Origin: Scilla litardierei
Taxonomy: Eukaryota > Streptophyta > Magnoliopsida > Asparagales > Asparagaceae
NCBI GenBank assembly: GCA_030789695.1
Contig: CM061134.1
Location: forward strand, 59,651,334 to 59,715,333
Direction: 5' to 3'
DNA: 64,000 nt
How positions within the stretch are numbered: the stretch's first letter is position 1; the number at the start of each line of letters is the position of its first letter. Under the pieces are notes generated by a model. It was not told the DNA's origin. It saw only the letters and a list, made by a program, of their open reading frames with translations, and searched no databases. Positions 22,441-35,118 of this stretch are shown here, in pieces. The position numbers were made by a program, and so were the translations under genes.

Positions 22441-23976
22441 TGTTAGGAACACTTGATCGTTTTGATTCTATGATTGAGCAAGCAAAAAACACTAGAAGTG
22501 GGTGAATAGTAAACATTTGAGGTGCGTGAATAGTGTTTTAATAAATCTTTATAAAAACTTCTAAGTTTTCTGTCTAAGAAATCACTTTGTGTTACCAAAA
22601 AGATTCTTAGTCAACAAATCTACTTGTTAAGTACTAGAATGAATTAAGCAGAGGAATAAGATAAATACTTGTAAGAGCGAATCAAGCACAAATAACAATG
22701 TAAACACAAAGTTTTATCTTGGTTCGGATAAATACTTGTAAGAGCGAATCAAGCACAAATAACAATGTAAACACAAAGTTTTATCTTGGTTCGGTCAATC
22801 CCCTGATCTACATCTAGTCCTCAAGTTACAACTTAAGCTTTTCACTATTCACTTCCAAACCAAAAGAACATTACAACATTTTCATTACACCACGACCGAT
22901 ATATGGAAACCCACTCGATCAAACATGAGTGTATCCCTTTCAACAAAGTGAGAGTAACCACTTCCCTCTTACAACCAAAGAGAGAAGTATACTTACAACC
23001 TTGTCAGAGTACAATTTACATATAACCTTGCGAGTAAGCTCGTGTGTAGATGTGATGCTAATAAGGGTTGATCTCTAAAAAGATATGTTAATCTTGAGAG
23101 CAAAGAGATTAGGAATTTTGTCTAAGAAACAAGTAAAAAAACTTTAGGAAATGATGCCAAGAATGAGTGGTTTTTCTTTTGAAAACTTTTGAGCACAAAA
23201 ACAGTTTTCTCTTGAAAAATAACGATCTTAGTTGTAAAAACCATGTTAATCAACTCATATTTATAGATGAAGAAAACACAAATTTGGATTCCCAAAAACG
23301 CCTCAAAACGGTAACAAACGGTTAGTTTCCTAATTTTGTGTTTTGACCAACGGTAATGTTCTAGTCGACTATTGTATAATGATTAGTCGACTAATGGCTT
23401 ATTAGTCGACTAATCAATAGCCTCTTTTCGAGTCAGTCATGTCAGAAAAGTGCCAGCTCTCTATTTTGAATTAGTCGACTAGTAAATAACCAGTAGTCGA
23501 CTAGTATATGAATTAGTCGGCTATTAGTTGAACTCTGGTCGACTATTTTTTACATGCTGATAACTATTAATTTCAGATTTATTAGTCGACTAGTGAATAG
23601 TTATTTGTTGACTAAAAGACTAAAAAATCATTGTTTTGGCCCTGAAAAACTTGGGATAACTTATTGAAATATTTTCAAAACATTTTCAAACTTTTTATAT
23701 GAAATCATAAGTGCGTGTGTGAGCTTTATCAAGGCTTTAACATAGAATTTAAAACACGAATAAAAATTACATTAAAATAGAGCCTTGAAACTTATTTGAT
23801 GTAGACTTGAATTCTTTGAGTCTTGTGTTGATTCTTTGAATGTTTCATTCCTTGGCATCAATCAATTTCAGTAGATTTGATCTTCTTAATACTTAAATCT
23901 GCACTCATAGCTCATTAGCACACAAATATATTTATTCATCATCAAAACCTATATTGGGTTGACTCAATATTCAACA
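22441..23976 (-). mobile_element. Sirevirus-like LTR, probably solo
   Basis: Starts TGTTAGGAAC and ends TATTCAACA on the + strand, with a GTGGGTGAATAGT stretch near the start like the other minus-strand Sirevirus LTRs here. It contains a cluster of TAGTCGACTA palindromes (about 23360-23620). No gag or polypurine tract adjoins either end. The 5-bp flanks (GAAGG and AAAGA) do not match, so either the TSD has decayed or the boundaries are slightly off. Confidence 0.65.
22661..22794. repeat. 67-bp perfect tandem duplication
   Basis: 22661-22727 is repeated base for base at 22728-22794, inside the Sirevirus-like LTR. Each unit begins ATAAATACTTG and ends TTGGTTCGG. Confidence 0.92.
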
Positions 23977-23999
23977 AAAGATTAGTTCAAGGGTTAAAG

Positions 24000-25500
24000 A
24001 GTTAAATTCAAAAAATAATTTTGAAACTTAAAGCTGCCATAAATCGAATAAAAGAACGTTTGGAAGCTTTAGAGAACAAATTTAAAGAAGAGTATAACAT
24101 TGAGGATAAACAAAGCATATTGAAAAATGGACAACATCATGTGATAATTTGAATGTGATAATTCGAACAGGAATAACAACAATCAATATAATATAAGACG
24201 TGATGAAAATTTTGAAGATGATTTTAAGCGAGATTTTATTACATGTTGAATTAAGGTAGATACTTTAATATTTGATGTTACATATAATCTTCATACCTTT
24301 TCAGCTTTGGCTAACAGAGATGGAATATTTTTTGTTTGGAACCAGTTGTCAAATAAATGAAAGATTTAATTTCATATGGTAAAACTTACAACGTCTGAAC
24401 ATCAATAAAGAGAGAAATAGAGCATCTAGGACCTATATGGACATGAGCTGAAATGATGGCCAAGTTCAAAAAGAAATATTTACATCCCGTGTATAGAGAT
24501 TGCCTCTTAGAATAATTGAACGACATACGATATGAGAGCATGTCTGTGAAAGAATATGTGACTAAATTTAGTAACTTATTTGTTAAGAGCGAACGTTAAG
24601 AAGATTCTTGATATATCTTTGCTAGGTTTCATTCTGATTTGTGACCTGACATTATGCGCAAGATGCTGACACATATTATGGATAATATGCAATATGTTTT
24701 CAATTTAACCTTAAATTTGGAGTTTATAAGAGCTCCCATAGAGAGAAAGTCTACTTATAAAGCCAGAAGCAATCTAAGCAATAAATTAAGAATATGATCA
24801 AGTCTGAAATTATTGTCGTTAAAGAGGCAAATGAAAAAGCTAAATTAGAGGACCATCACAATAAAAACAAAAAGGATATAGTATTTCAAATATTATGGTT
24901 TTGATTATTTTGCTAATCAGTTTTCTAATAAGAACTTACATGCAGAAGAGATTTGTAATTATGATAAATTAATTGAGAAGTTCATTCTGCTTGAGAGTGT
25001 TAATGATACAGATGAGTAGAGTAATCTAGTAGATTACACGTTGGTATATCATTATGTGTCTATCCACGGCACCTAGTAGTAGGAAGATGAACAAAGGATA
25101 AATGTTTTTTATACCTGTATTACAATTCAGATCTTTTAAGGTGATAATTAATGGAGACAGTTGTACGAATTTTGTCATTAAGTCAGTTATAGAGATGTGA
25201 TTAAAAGCATAAACTCACCCATAACCTTTCAACGTTACATAGATTAATGATAATTTATAGATGTTACCCAACATTGTCTAGTGCTTATTCAATTCTTAAG
25301 ATATCAGGATTGCATCAGGTGTGATGTCGTAGCAATGATGCTCCACATATACTGCTAGGTATGCCTTAGTTGAATGACTTAGATGTTTTATATTCAGGAA
25401 GATCCAACGCATACACATTCATATTTGAAGGAAACATAAGTGTGTTGATCCCTAGTCGACCAAGAGTGTAGTTAGAAATCAAAAGAGTGGGTTGGTCCTT
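24000..25500 (+). pseudogene. Ty3/gypsy gag and protease remnant
   Basis: Translation shows a retrotransposon gag core across frequent stops at about 24440-24790. It includes a Trp-initiated MMAKFKKKYLHPVYRD-like stretch, then SMSVKEYVTKFSNLF and an ARFHSDL-like segment. Further on, about 25105-25190 resembles the aspartic protease entry of gypsy elements (a VIINGDSCTNF-like stretch in place of the usual DSGAT/GSCTN). Stops and frameshifts are dense, so the element is old. It is interrupted at 25625 by the minus-strand gypsy element. Its matching 3' LTR is at 32229-32815. Confidence 0.7.
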
Positions 25501-25624
25501 TAGAAGCTATTAACACAGTCACTTCACCTTGTTTTCACCTTGTGGTTCTGAGTTTTCTAAAATTAGATCTTGATCATCTACTTAGTGCACTTTTCGAGCA
25601 TTATGCATATTGTTTGAGTGATTT

Positions 25625-26013
25625 TGATACGGTTAGGGCTTTTTGTGGACTAAAAGAGGGATTTTTGGGTGGAAGAACAAATAAAAATAGGATATCTATG
25701 TATATTTCAGATCTGAAATCAAAGGATAATTACCCCCAATTCGAGGAGAGTCAAACTCCTAACTTTCTATCAGAGAAGAAAGTCTAAAATCACAAGTACA
25801 ATTCGATGACAAAATTAACTAAGAATTAACCAAGAAAACCCACAATTCAATCCAAGCATGAGTTTCTAGGGCCTGCCAGCATTGTGCTTAAAAAGGCTAA
25901 TTTCATAATTAGCCTTTTTACAGAAAGGCCCCCTTAAGTTTCCAAATTACAAGTTTGTCCCCCCAAGGCTCCATGCGCCTCCTTCGTCGTCGTGTGTATA
26001 CTCTGACGCATCA
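25625..26013 (-). repeat. 3' LTR of the 25625-31859 gypsy element
   Basis: 389 bp, starting TGATACGGTTAGGG and ending GACGCATCA. The last codons of the pol frame extend into it (stop near 25934). Confidence 0.92.
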
Positions 26014-29000
26014 TTACTCCACCCAAAAGAGCCACCTTATTTCCAAGGTGGAAATCTGAAAATTGGTCTCGTATCACCTCGTGGGCCTCCCAAGTAGCAT
26101 CATAATCAGGCAGCCCACGACATCTAATAAGCACCTCCTGGGTCCTTGCTGCGCTCTGGCGAACCGCCTTGAGCTCATGTGGCTCAAGTAACACCTCTAT
26201 ATCGTCGATCAAGGTAGGCAGGAGGGTATGTGGCAGGGTGTGGTCCCCAATAGCCTGTCGTAGCTGTGACACGTGGAACACAGGGTGGATGGTTGATGAA
26301 GTTGGTAGCTTCAGGTGATATACCACATTTCCACTCTTAGCGATTACCTCAAATGGCCCATAGTAACAGGCTGCCAGCTTTTCATTGCTCATGTGTGCTA
26401 GTGTCTTCTATCTGTAGGGCCGCAGTTTTAGATAAACCCTATCCCCCACTGCAAACTGCACATCTCTCCTATGCACATTGGCCTTAGCCTTCATAATCTG
26501 TTGGGCCCACAACAAATGCCTCTTTAGCTCCTCTAACTATCTATCCCTCTCCTTCAAGTTCTCTACCTTGGACACTGGAGTCGTGCCATGGCTGTAATGC
26601 ATCAAATGAGGGGGTCTCGTCTGTAGAGGATGCAAAAGGGGGTGCACTGTGCTGCCGAATGGTATGAAGTGTTGTACCAGTACTCCGCCGATGCCAACCA
26701 CCTGGCCCAATGCTTCGGTGAATCTGAAGCAAAGCAGCGCAAATACGTCTCCACGTTCCTATTCACCATATCCGTTTGGCCATCAGTCTATGGGTGATAG
26801 GCCGTGCTCCTCTTCAGCATAGTCCCCTACACCTTAAATAACTACTTCTAGAAACTGTTCATGAAGACCTTATCCCGGTTTGACACAATCGTAGCATGGA
26901 ACCTATGTAAGCGGACGACCTCCTTCACGAATGCTATAGCCATCGTCACCACTGTGTAAGGATGCCGCAAAGGAATGAGATACACATATTTGCTGAGGTG
27001 GTCTACCACAACAAATGTGACCGTGAAGCCCTTTGAGCGCGGTAGTCCCTCAATAAAATCCATGCTGATGTCGTCCCAGACCCTCTCAGGCAAGGCCAAT
27101 GATTGGAGCGATCCTGCAGGAGCCATTGCTAAATATTTGTGACGCTGACAGGCGTCACACTGCTACCAACCTGCGATGTCCTTCGTCCCGGGCCAGTACA
27201 ACTCCCTGGCCATCCTCCTAGAAGTATATGATGTACTCCTGAGTGCCCTTCCACTGAGCTGCCATGGAACTCCTGAAATATCAGAGGAATGTGTGCAGAA
27301 GTCCGTGGTATTGCCAACCTTCCCTGATATAGCAGACTCTGTCAACTCAGTGTGTACCCTGGATGGTCCGCAGATCCCTACTGCAATGCCTTCCGTATAC
27401 GTATCAGCTCTTCATTAGACTGAATCTCCCTCCCAGAGGCTCACAGTCTAGGAGGACATGTACTGATATATCCGCCATCTCTGCCATCTCCCTGCGGGAC
27501 AGAGCATCTGCTGCCTTGTTTTCGAACCCTTGTCTGTACTGTATCTCAAAAGTGTAGTGAACCAGTTTGAAGAGCCACTTCTGATGCTCCTCGATGACCA
27601 TGCGCTGCTTTAATATGTACTTCAAGCTCATTTGGTCAGTTCGAACAATAAATCTCCTCCCAAGTAGATACGGCCGTCACTTCTGAAAGGAGAGCATGAT
27701 CGCCATCAACTCTCTCTCGTACACTGACTTCAGCCTAACTCGTGCTGACAGAGTTTGGCCGAAATAGGCTACTGGCCGTTGGTCCTGCATCAGCACTGCC
27801 CCCCAACACATAACTTGAAGCATCTGTGTCCACCACGAATGGTCTACTGAAGTCTGGCAGTGCTAACACAGCTACTGTCGTTATCACCTGTTTTAGGGCC
27901 TCAAATGCCCTGGTAGCCTCATCACCCCAATGGAAACTGTCCTTAAGCTACTTCATTGAGAGCCATGCAATCATGAGTATCATTGGACAAACTTTCTGTA
28001 ATATTCTGTAATGCCCAAAAAGCCTCGTAGGCCTCGTAGCGTCGTGGGGCGGGCCAGTCCAACATCGCTGAAGTCTTCTCCCGATCTGCCGCCACCCCCT
28101 CATCTGACATGTGTCCCAAGTACTCCACCTGTATATGTCCAAAGGTGCACTTCTTTCTGTTGGCAAATAGCTGCTGCTTCTGCAGCTCGTGCAACACCGC
28201 CTGCAAGTAACCTATATGCTCTTCCAAGCTGCGACTATATATAAGTGTATCATTAAAAAAAATACAAGCACAAAACTTCGCAAGTAGGGCCAGAAAACCT
28301 TGTTCATGAAGGCCTGGAATGTCGTTGGGGCATTCGTCAAGCCAAAAGGTATGACGAGGAACTCATAGGGTCCCTCATGTGTCCTGAATGTGGCCTTCGG
28401 CACGTCAGTCGTCCTCATCCGAATTTGGTGGTACCCAGACTTCAAGTCTATCTTTGAGACCACCGCTCCATGAAGCTCGTTCAGTAGCTCATTGATCATC
28501 GTGATAGGAAACTTGTCAGGTACAGTTTTATTGTTCAAGGCCCTGTAATCTACACAGAATCTCCATCTGCCATCATTCACGAGTAAGACTGGACTAGAAA
28601 ATGGGCTCACTCGGTTGAATCACCCCTGCCTGCCACATCTTCTTACCATCCTTTCAATCTCGTCCTTCTGCATATGAGGATACCGATAGGGTCACATGCT
28701 GATAGGGGGACATCCCTCCCGAAGAACTATGGCGTGCTCGTGATCCCGTGGTGGTGGGAGACCCTGCGGGGTCTGAAAGACATCCTCAAACTGGCCCAGC
28801 AGCTGCTCCAACTTTGGTGATATCTCCTGCTCCTGGCTCACAGCCTCCTCCAGTGACACCCCCTGGAGTTCCACCAAGTACACTCCTCCCGACATCTGGA
28901 GAGCGTGTGTCATGGTCTTGTAGAACACCATGTAACGACATAAGCTGGGGTCCCCCTGCAACACTACAGTCCTTCACCTCCTGATACTCTAACCTGAGCA

Positions 29001-31447
29001 ATTTTCAGTTGGTCTTCGTATCTCCCTAGGTCTACAGACACTTCATCCCTAGGATGATATCTGTGCTCCCCAATTCTAGAGGAAGAAAGGCTGCGATGAT
29101 CTGTACCACTTGAATAGTCACGATCACGCCCTGACAGACGTCGCTGCTCTGCGTCACCTGTCCCGTTCTCAACACCACACCATAGCGACCCGTGTCAATA
29201 AGCTGTAGCCCCTGTCTCTTCACTAGCCCGCGGGAGATGAAATTGTGGGTAGCCCCACTATCTACTAGCATTGTCCGTCCAGATTTGTCATCTTTCCCAC
29301 CAATTTCATGGTGTGGTTCGGTGTGAACATACCACGGAATTGAGGAAAACCTTTGCCATGTCCAAGTGCAGTTGCTCCTACTCCTCGCTTGCCTCGAGCC
29401 ACTACGTTCTCGTCCTCGTCATCATTCACTATCAGGATCTGAAGAGTACGGTCCCTGCACCAGTGCTCTGGAGAGAACTTTTTGTCGCACTTGAAGCACA
29501 TACCCTTGACACGCTTCTCACGAATCTCAGCCTCCGTCATCCTCCGCGTCTGCCCCTCAGGTCGTGGCTCCACCCTCTTCTCCTTGCTAGATGATGTATC
29601 TCTGTGGCGGTGGGCGCCTTCTGCCCTCCTGCAGGCGCCTCTCATCGAAAAGAGGAGCCTCCCCATGCCACATGGGCCTTCCTTTCCGTGTCATGATGGT
29701 CCTCCACCATCCTTGCCAGATTCATCCTCTCTCACAAATCCGCAGGCCTCTGGATCCTCAGCTCAGATCTAATGGTGGGTTTCAAACCCTTCATTAAACA
29801 TCTCTCAAGGGGCTCTCCTGACACCCCACCAACTCTGCTAGCTATCATCTCGAATTTCTTGATGTAGTCCCTCACTGGCCCCTCTTGCCTCTAGGTATAC
29901 AGTCTCTCATATATGTCGCCAGTCCGCACCTTCTCAAAACGCTCTAGTAAGAGGGTAGTGAACTCCTTCCAAGTACGGAAAGGCCCATGCTGCTGTGTCC
30001 ATCGGAACCACCCCAATGTTTCACCTTCCAGGCAGACCTCACACCCATATTGCCTTAAGACAGTCTGTCTCATATACCATTGACACCTCAAAGTATTGCT
30101 CCACACGGTATATCCAAGAATCGAGGCCCTCTCCCTCAAAATGGGCATCTTCCAGCTTCCTAAACCGATTCTTCGCAGAGAACCCATCTTGTGCTCCCCT
30201 TCCCTGCTGATAGTCCTGGCGTCGCGGCTAAAATTGGGGGGTCCTTCATGCTCATAACCTCCAACAGGGTTCCGTGTCCCTCTATCAACACCCTCCCACG
30301 CCATGTCACCCCAACCTGTTCCTCCACGGTCATCACCATGGTATTGACCGTAGTTCTCCTGGGATACCCTTAGAGGACCCTAATGCCCCCTCCAATCTCT
30401 CGGAACTCCTCTTAGGGGTTGTAGATGCGTCAATGGACCTCCAAAAAATTGTTGCGACGCTCCTTCAGGCTGAAACTGGACCAGCGGCCCACCCTGGTGT
30501 TGAAACGGGGCCGTCGGCCCTCTACCATGGTTGTACGGGGCTCGACGGCTATCCTACTGCTGCGTCGAAGCTTATCGGCTCCCAAAGAGCTCTGGCGGCC
30601 CATCTTGGGGGTGCGGTGGGACTTGTCAGCCCCCAAAGAACTCTGGCGGGCCATCCTATGGGTGTGGCGGGACTTGTCGGCATCCAAAGAACTCCAGCAG
30701 TACTTGTAGGCCCCCAAAAATGCACGGCGAGCACTCTAGAGAGTGCGGCGGGGCTTGTTTGCCCCAAAGAAACTCTGGCAGGCCATCCTGCTGCTGTGCT
30801 GAGGTCTGTCGGCCCCAGAAAATGCCCAGCGGCCCATCCTGTTGCTGTGTCGGGGCTTGTTGACCCCCAAAAAGCACCGGCTGCCCATCCTGGTTAGTCA
30901 GTGAGGGCTTGTCGTCTCCTAGAGGAGCCGGTGGGCCTCTCTGGCTGGTCGGCGGGGCCTGTCGGCCCCCCAAAAGGTCGGCTGGCCCTCCTGACTGATC
31001 GGCGGTGCTGGACGTGGCTGTCGGGACCTGGGGCAGTCGGCCAGCCTTGTCGACATGTCCATGGGGCCGGCCAAACTTGGTGGCTTCCGGGGTGATGCTC
31101 CTCCCTCGCGGCCTCCTCTTCCTCCACGAAGTAGTTATCGGTGTAGGAGATGAGCGCTTCTTCAAAAAGTTCGTCCTTTTCCTTCTCCTTCGCCAAAAGT
31201 CGCGCCTTTTGATCCGGATCAAACTTTTCGTCGATCGCCTCCATCAAACTTTGCTTTTACCGCCACGTTTTGTTGGATGGCCTCCATGAGTTGCGCGAAC
31301 CGCCGATCAGCAAGATTCATCCACGCCTTTCTTTATCCCTTGGATCTCGTCGTCCAAGCTTTCCTTGATCCATTGGATTTCGCCTTGAAGTTTCTCCCAC
31401 TTCTCTTCCAACATGTCGATTATATCCTTCGTTTGCGTGACCGCCAT
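25934..31447 (-). pseudogene. gypsy gag-pol, broken
   Basis: The probable gag start is 31447 (MAVTQTKD...), with a coiled-coil-like N-terminus. A Gln/Gly/Pro repeat linker lies at about 31010-30450. The gag core is at 30300-29700 and a CFKCDKKFSPEHWC knuckle near 29500. Protease has VDSGATHNFISR near 29260. RT runs over 28960-28210 with [19 protein letters not shown] and PFGLTNAP. The catalytic box reads FFND rather than FFDD and lies beside a T-run frameshift at 28250. RNase H ends with AADALSRR near 27460. Integrase has DFIEGLPRSKG near 27050. A chromodomain-like tail contains RCRGLPDYDATWE near 26110. Stops and frameshifts separate nearly every domain. Confidence 0.9.
30450..31010 (-). repeat. 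Degenerate 51-bp tandem repeat in gag
   Basis: On the minus strand, successive units encode about 17 residues such as GQQAPTQQQDGPLGIFW and GRQTSAQQQDGLPEFLW. Roughly ten decaying units lie between the gag N-terminal coiled coil and the gag core. Confidence 0.75.
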
Positions 31448-31472
31448 GGATCGACGTGCTCTGATACTAAAT

Positions 31473-31859
31473 TGATACTGTTAGGGCTTTTTGTGGACTA
31501 AAAGAAGGATTTTTGGGTGGAATAACAAATAAAAATAGGATATATATATATATCAGATTTGAAATCAAAAGATAAGTACCCCAATTCGAGGAGATGCAAA
31601 CTCCTAACTTTCAATCGGAGAAGAAAGTCTAAAATATCAACGACAATTCGTAGACAAAATTAACTAGGAATTAACTAAGAAAACTCACAATTCAATCCAA
31701 GCATGAGTTTCTAGGGCCGGCCGGCATTGTGCTTAAAAAGGCTAATTGCATAATTAGCCTTTTTACAGAAAGCCCCCCCCCCAAGTTGCCAAATTACATG
31801 TTTCCCCCGCGGGCTCCGTGCGCCTCCTTCGCCGCCGCGTGTATACTCTGACCGCATCA
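31473..31859 (-). repeat. 5' LTR of the 25625-31859 gypsy element
   Basis: 387 bp, starting TGATACTGTTAGGG and ending GACCGCATCA. It aligns along its whole length with 25625-26013, with many scattered differences and a longer C-run near 31775. Confidence 0.92.
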
Positions 31860-31864
31860 GATTT

Positions 31865-32228
31865 GCATCCCTAAACTTATGAAATTTTTTATAATTAACC
31901 AAATACTTACTAGTCGGATGAAAAGTCAAATAAAAATTTACATGAACTTACAGTTATATATGATGAGTGGTTAGAATTTTCCTATAATGGGTCATCCTTA
32001 AATCTATGAAAAGGCTATGCATACACCATATTGGTTTACGACGAGCTCTACTAAGAATTAATCTCGATGTGGCTAAGTTGATTATTTCGCGGAAGCTTGA
32101 AGATAGACACTCGCCATTGGCACTGATTACTCGTTTAACACCTGCATCATCATGGAGCTAATTATGTAGTTCTACATAGTTGTGTTTTTTCTATCACTAT
32201 GGTGAAGTCCTTAAAGTTGGGAAGAATG
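31865..32228 (+). other. Remaining 3' interior of the outer gypsy element
   Basis: This follows the second GATTT copy and precedes the 3' LTR start, so by position it is the end of the outer element's interior. Stops occur in all frames and no domain is recognisable. Confidence 0.45.
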
Positions 32229-32815
32229 ATGAGAAATCAATTGTCAATTGAAGTCAGATTAGATTTTAGTAGCATTTGAGTCTTTTAATTGTTTAATGTG
32301 CTATTTGAGTTTTTAGTTTTATTTTAGGAGGAGTTATAGTCCTTTTATTTTAGTGATTTTTTATTTTAGTCCCTTGTTAGTTGTGGTAGAAGTTTGTTTA
32401 AGTTGTAAGCCTAAAAAAGTCCTCAACACTTATTTTATTAGATAAAAATTGAATGAATGAAAACTTTGTGAAAACTATGTTTGCCATTTAAATATAGAGC
32501 ATTAGCGCGTGCGAGTGGGCTTGGTTGTTTGGACGCGAGATTTGAAAAATCTTTGCTTGTAAAGAGTGAGTCGGTGGTCTGAGCTACATGATAAGAGGCC
32601 CGAAATTTTATCAAATGCTAAAATATTTCTTCCCCAATCTCTCCCATCACAATCTTTCCTTTGCATCAAACACTTGCTCAGCTAGTTAGCTTTATTTAAT
32701 TCCTCTTCACCGTCCTCATTGACCCCCTCTCTCCATCCTCATCCAGCCAACTCTTCTTCTCTCTTTCCAAATGGCCCATCAGATTTATTATATCCAACAC
32801 TTACTAGTCAAGTAG
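32229..32815 (+). repeat. 3' LTR of the outer gypsy element
   Basis: Starts TGATGAG and aligns with 20455-20700 for about 250 bp (see that entry). It appears to be cut at 32815 by the gag-only gypsy element. Confidence 0.6.
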
Positions 32816-33109
32816 TGTTGCGGCCGGAAATAAGAAGAGGGGCATTTGGGTAAAACAACACATAGGGGAGTCTTTTCTATTTAAGGGGATGAGCCGACCC
32901 TAAGGGTTATGCGAAAATTGTTGAGAGTTATTTTATTTATCCCTTAGATTAATTGTATTATGTTTTGGCTTTTTCCCCTAGGTTAAGAATTGTCTTCTAG
33001 TCGTTAATTAGCGAGTAGTTTAATTGTAGTAGGGTTACTTTTTAGTACTAGATCTAAGATCCTAATAAAAATCATCTTTTTATCGTCAAATCCCTAGCGA
33101 ATCGCATCA
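32816..33109 (+). repeat. 5' LTR of the gag-only gypsy element
   Basis: 294 bp, TG...CA bounded. It ends 2 bp before the tRNA-Met primer site. Confidence 0.9.
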
Positions 33110-33132
33110 ATTGGTATCAGAGCGGTTGATCC

Positions 33133-35059
33133 ATGGCGAACACGCGAGCCACGGAGCGGATTGAAGTCTTGGAAGGAAAAGTTGAGAGGATTGAAGCCCA
33201 AATCAGCAAGGGTTTCATCGATCTACGGAAAGAAGATGCGGAGATGGCCGCGGAGATCCGGAAGGAGATGAAAGAGAATCAAGAGAAAACAGAGGCCAAG
33301 ATGAAGGAAAATCAAGGGAAAACGGAGGCCAAACTTGCGGAATTGACGGAGGCTATAGCGGCGTTGACCGCTCACCTTGTACCAAAGGCGGATCCAAGCA
33401 AAAAGGAGCCACCTTGGGCGAAGGACAAGGGGAAAAAAGCAATTTTTTGGAAGATGATCCGGATCTAGACGAAGACGGGGGGCTTCGATCAAGGAGAACA
33501 TGCGTGGGGAATTCACCAAAATCACGCGCCGCCACGCCACGATGACAAGGGGACCGGGGGGGAGATCCCGGCCAACCGGCAGCCCGGGGGTGGCCGCCGA
33601 CCCCCCAGGGGCCTCTGGGGGGCCCGGCGAACCCCCAGAGGAGCGGCGGGGGCCGCCAGGCCCTTGGGAGGGGCGGCCGCACCCGCCGCCCCCCTGCGGC
33701 CTCGACGGGCCCAGGCGCCGCCGCCTGGGGCCCGCCGGCCCATTTTCAGGGCCGGCCGCCCCCGGCGGCGGCCTGGGGGGCCTCGGCTGACCCCAGATGG
33801 GGGACCTGAGGCCCGCCGGACCTCTGGGGGGGCCCACCCACCCCCCAGGAGCCCCGACAGCCTGGTTCGAGTATTTCTAGGCCCACAGGGGCCCCGCCCG
33901 AGGTCCGAGGAGCACAGTTTGGGGGTTTTCAGCCTTTTGGGGGACCGGGCGGAGAATTTCAGCAGGGTGGAGGGCACCACCAGATCACAGGGGGCCCGTC
34001 GACTCAGCCCCCACCCTTTGGGGGAGTTACGGGAGATTGGAGAGCATATCAGGACCCCCCGGGAGGCCACCAGGCGGAGTTTGGACACCCTCAGGGAGAC
34101 TGGCAGGGGCATGGAGCAGGGGGAGTCTACCGTGATCGAGCTGAGGCTTATGTTCCAGACAGGCGACAGGGATACCAGCATAGGGGAGGTTTCCAGCCAC
34201 ATGAGAGAGGAGGATTCGCTGGCGAGAGGCGTCTGAGGAAGCTGGAGGTACCTGTTTTTGAGGGGGGAGACCCATATGACTGGCTGTACCGGGTGGAGAG
34301 GTACTTGGAGGTGTCCACTGTCCCAGGTGAGGAGTGGCTTCGGGCGATAGGGGTTTGCTTGGAGGGAGAGGCTTTGGGCTGGTTTCGCTGGACAGATCAG
34401 CAGCAGCCTTTTCAGACCTGGGCTGAGTTTATGACGCTCCTGACGGAGCGGTTTGGAGGAGGACAGGCTGGTGGCGTGTTCGAGAGACTGTACTCGCTGA
34501 AGCAGGAGGGGAGCGTGGGTGATTATATCAAGAAATTCGAGTCGCTCTGCCACCGAGTACGGGGAGTTTCTGAGGAGTCGTTGGAGGGCTGTTTCATGAA
34601 GGGGCTGAAGCCCACGGTGAGGTCGGGGCTGAGGCAGTTTGAGCCCGTTGGTTTGCGAGGATGATGACGCTGGCCAGGAAGGTGGAGGATCATCAGGAGA
34701 CAGAGAGAAGAGCCCGAGGGACGTGGGGAGGCTCTACCTTTCGAGGGCCGGATCCTGGAGGGGGACAAAAGGGGGCCGCAGGAGGGGCAACATCCACTGA
34801 CGGCACAGTGGTTACCAAGGAGAAGGGAATGGAACTACGACCTGGGGGACATACACGAAGAATGACCGAGGCAGAGATTCGTGACAAACAGACCAAGGGC
34901 CTGTGTTTCAAATGCGACGAGAAGTTTACTCCTGGGCACCGGTGCGGGAATCGTACTCTTCAGATCCTGATAGTGAATGACGAAGAAGAGGGAGAAGAGA
35001 GTGTGATAATGCTAGAAGCCGGCGTGGACGATGATCAGGAGCACCTGCACGTGGAGTAG
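33133..35059 (+). pseudogene. gag: gypsy gag, frameshifted
   Basis: The start at 33133 (MANTRATERIEVLEG) follows the primer site by about 10 bp. Residues 1-90 are Glu/Lys-rich with KENQ(E/G)KTEAK repeats and look like a coiled coil. A frameshift at the T-run near 33448 leads to a stop at 33468. A very GC-rich Gly/Pro-coding block (33540-33880) with further stops follows. The gag core is at 34293-34664 (GEALGWFRWTDQQQPFQTW, then KKFESLCHRVRG). After another shift comes a zinc-knuckle-like CFKCDEKFTPGHRC and the tail LQILIVNDEE. It stops at 35059, before any protease motif. Gag of this kind packages element RNA. As it stands the frame is broken two or more times. Confidence 0.85.
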
Positions 35060-35118
35060 CTGACCATACCCTTCACACACCACCTTAAGGACAAGGTGGT
35101 TTTTCCGGGGCGGAGTAG

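Larger units (their letters stand above)
25625..31859 (-). mobile_element. Ty3/gypsy element with chromodomain-like end, complete but decayed, TSD GATTT
   Basis: LTRs at 25625-26013 and 31473-31859 are flanked by a perfect GATTT duplication (25620-25624 and 31860-31864). Minus-strand order is gag, zinc knuckle, protease, RT, RNase H, integrase, chromodomain-like tail, which is the gypsy order. The primer site (31458-31469) matches initiator tRNA-Met at 11 of 12 positions, and a purine-rich tract adjoins 26014. Many stops and frameshifts show it can no longer make its own proteins. It sits inside the older + strand gypsy remnant. Confidence 0.93.

Noticed and set aside
33112..33123. TGGTATCAGAGC as part of a tRNA gene
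   Set aside because: Matches only the tRNA-Met 3'-end complement beside an LTR, as at the other primer sites. No cloverleaf follows.
33223..34553. Long minus-strand frames (204 and 343 codons) opposite the gypsy gag
   Set aside because: Gly/Pro/Arg-rich antisense shadow of the GC-rich gag region. No family signature.
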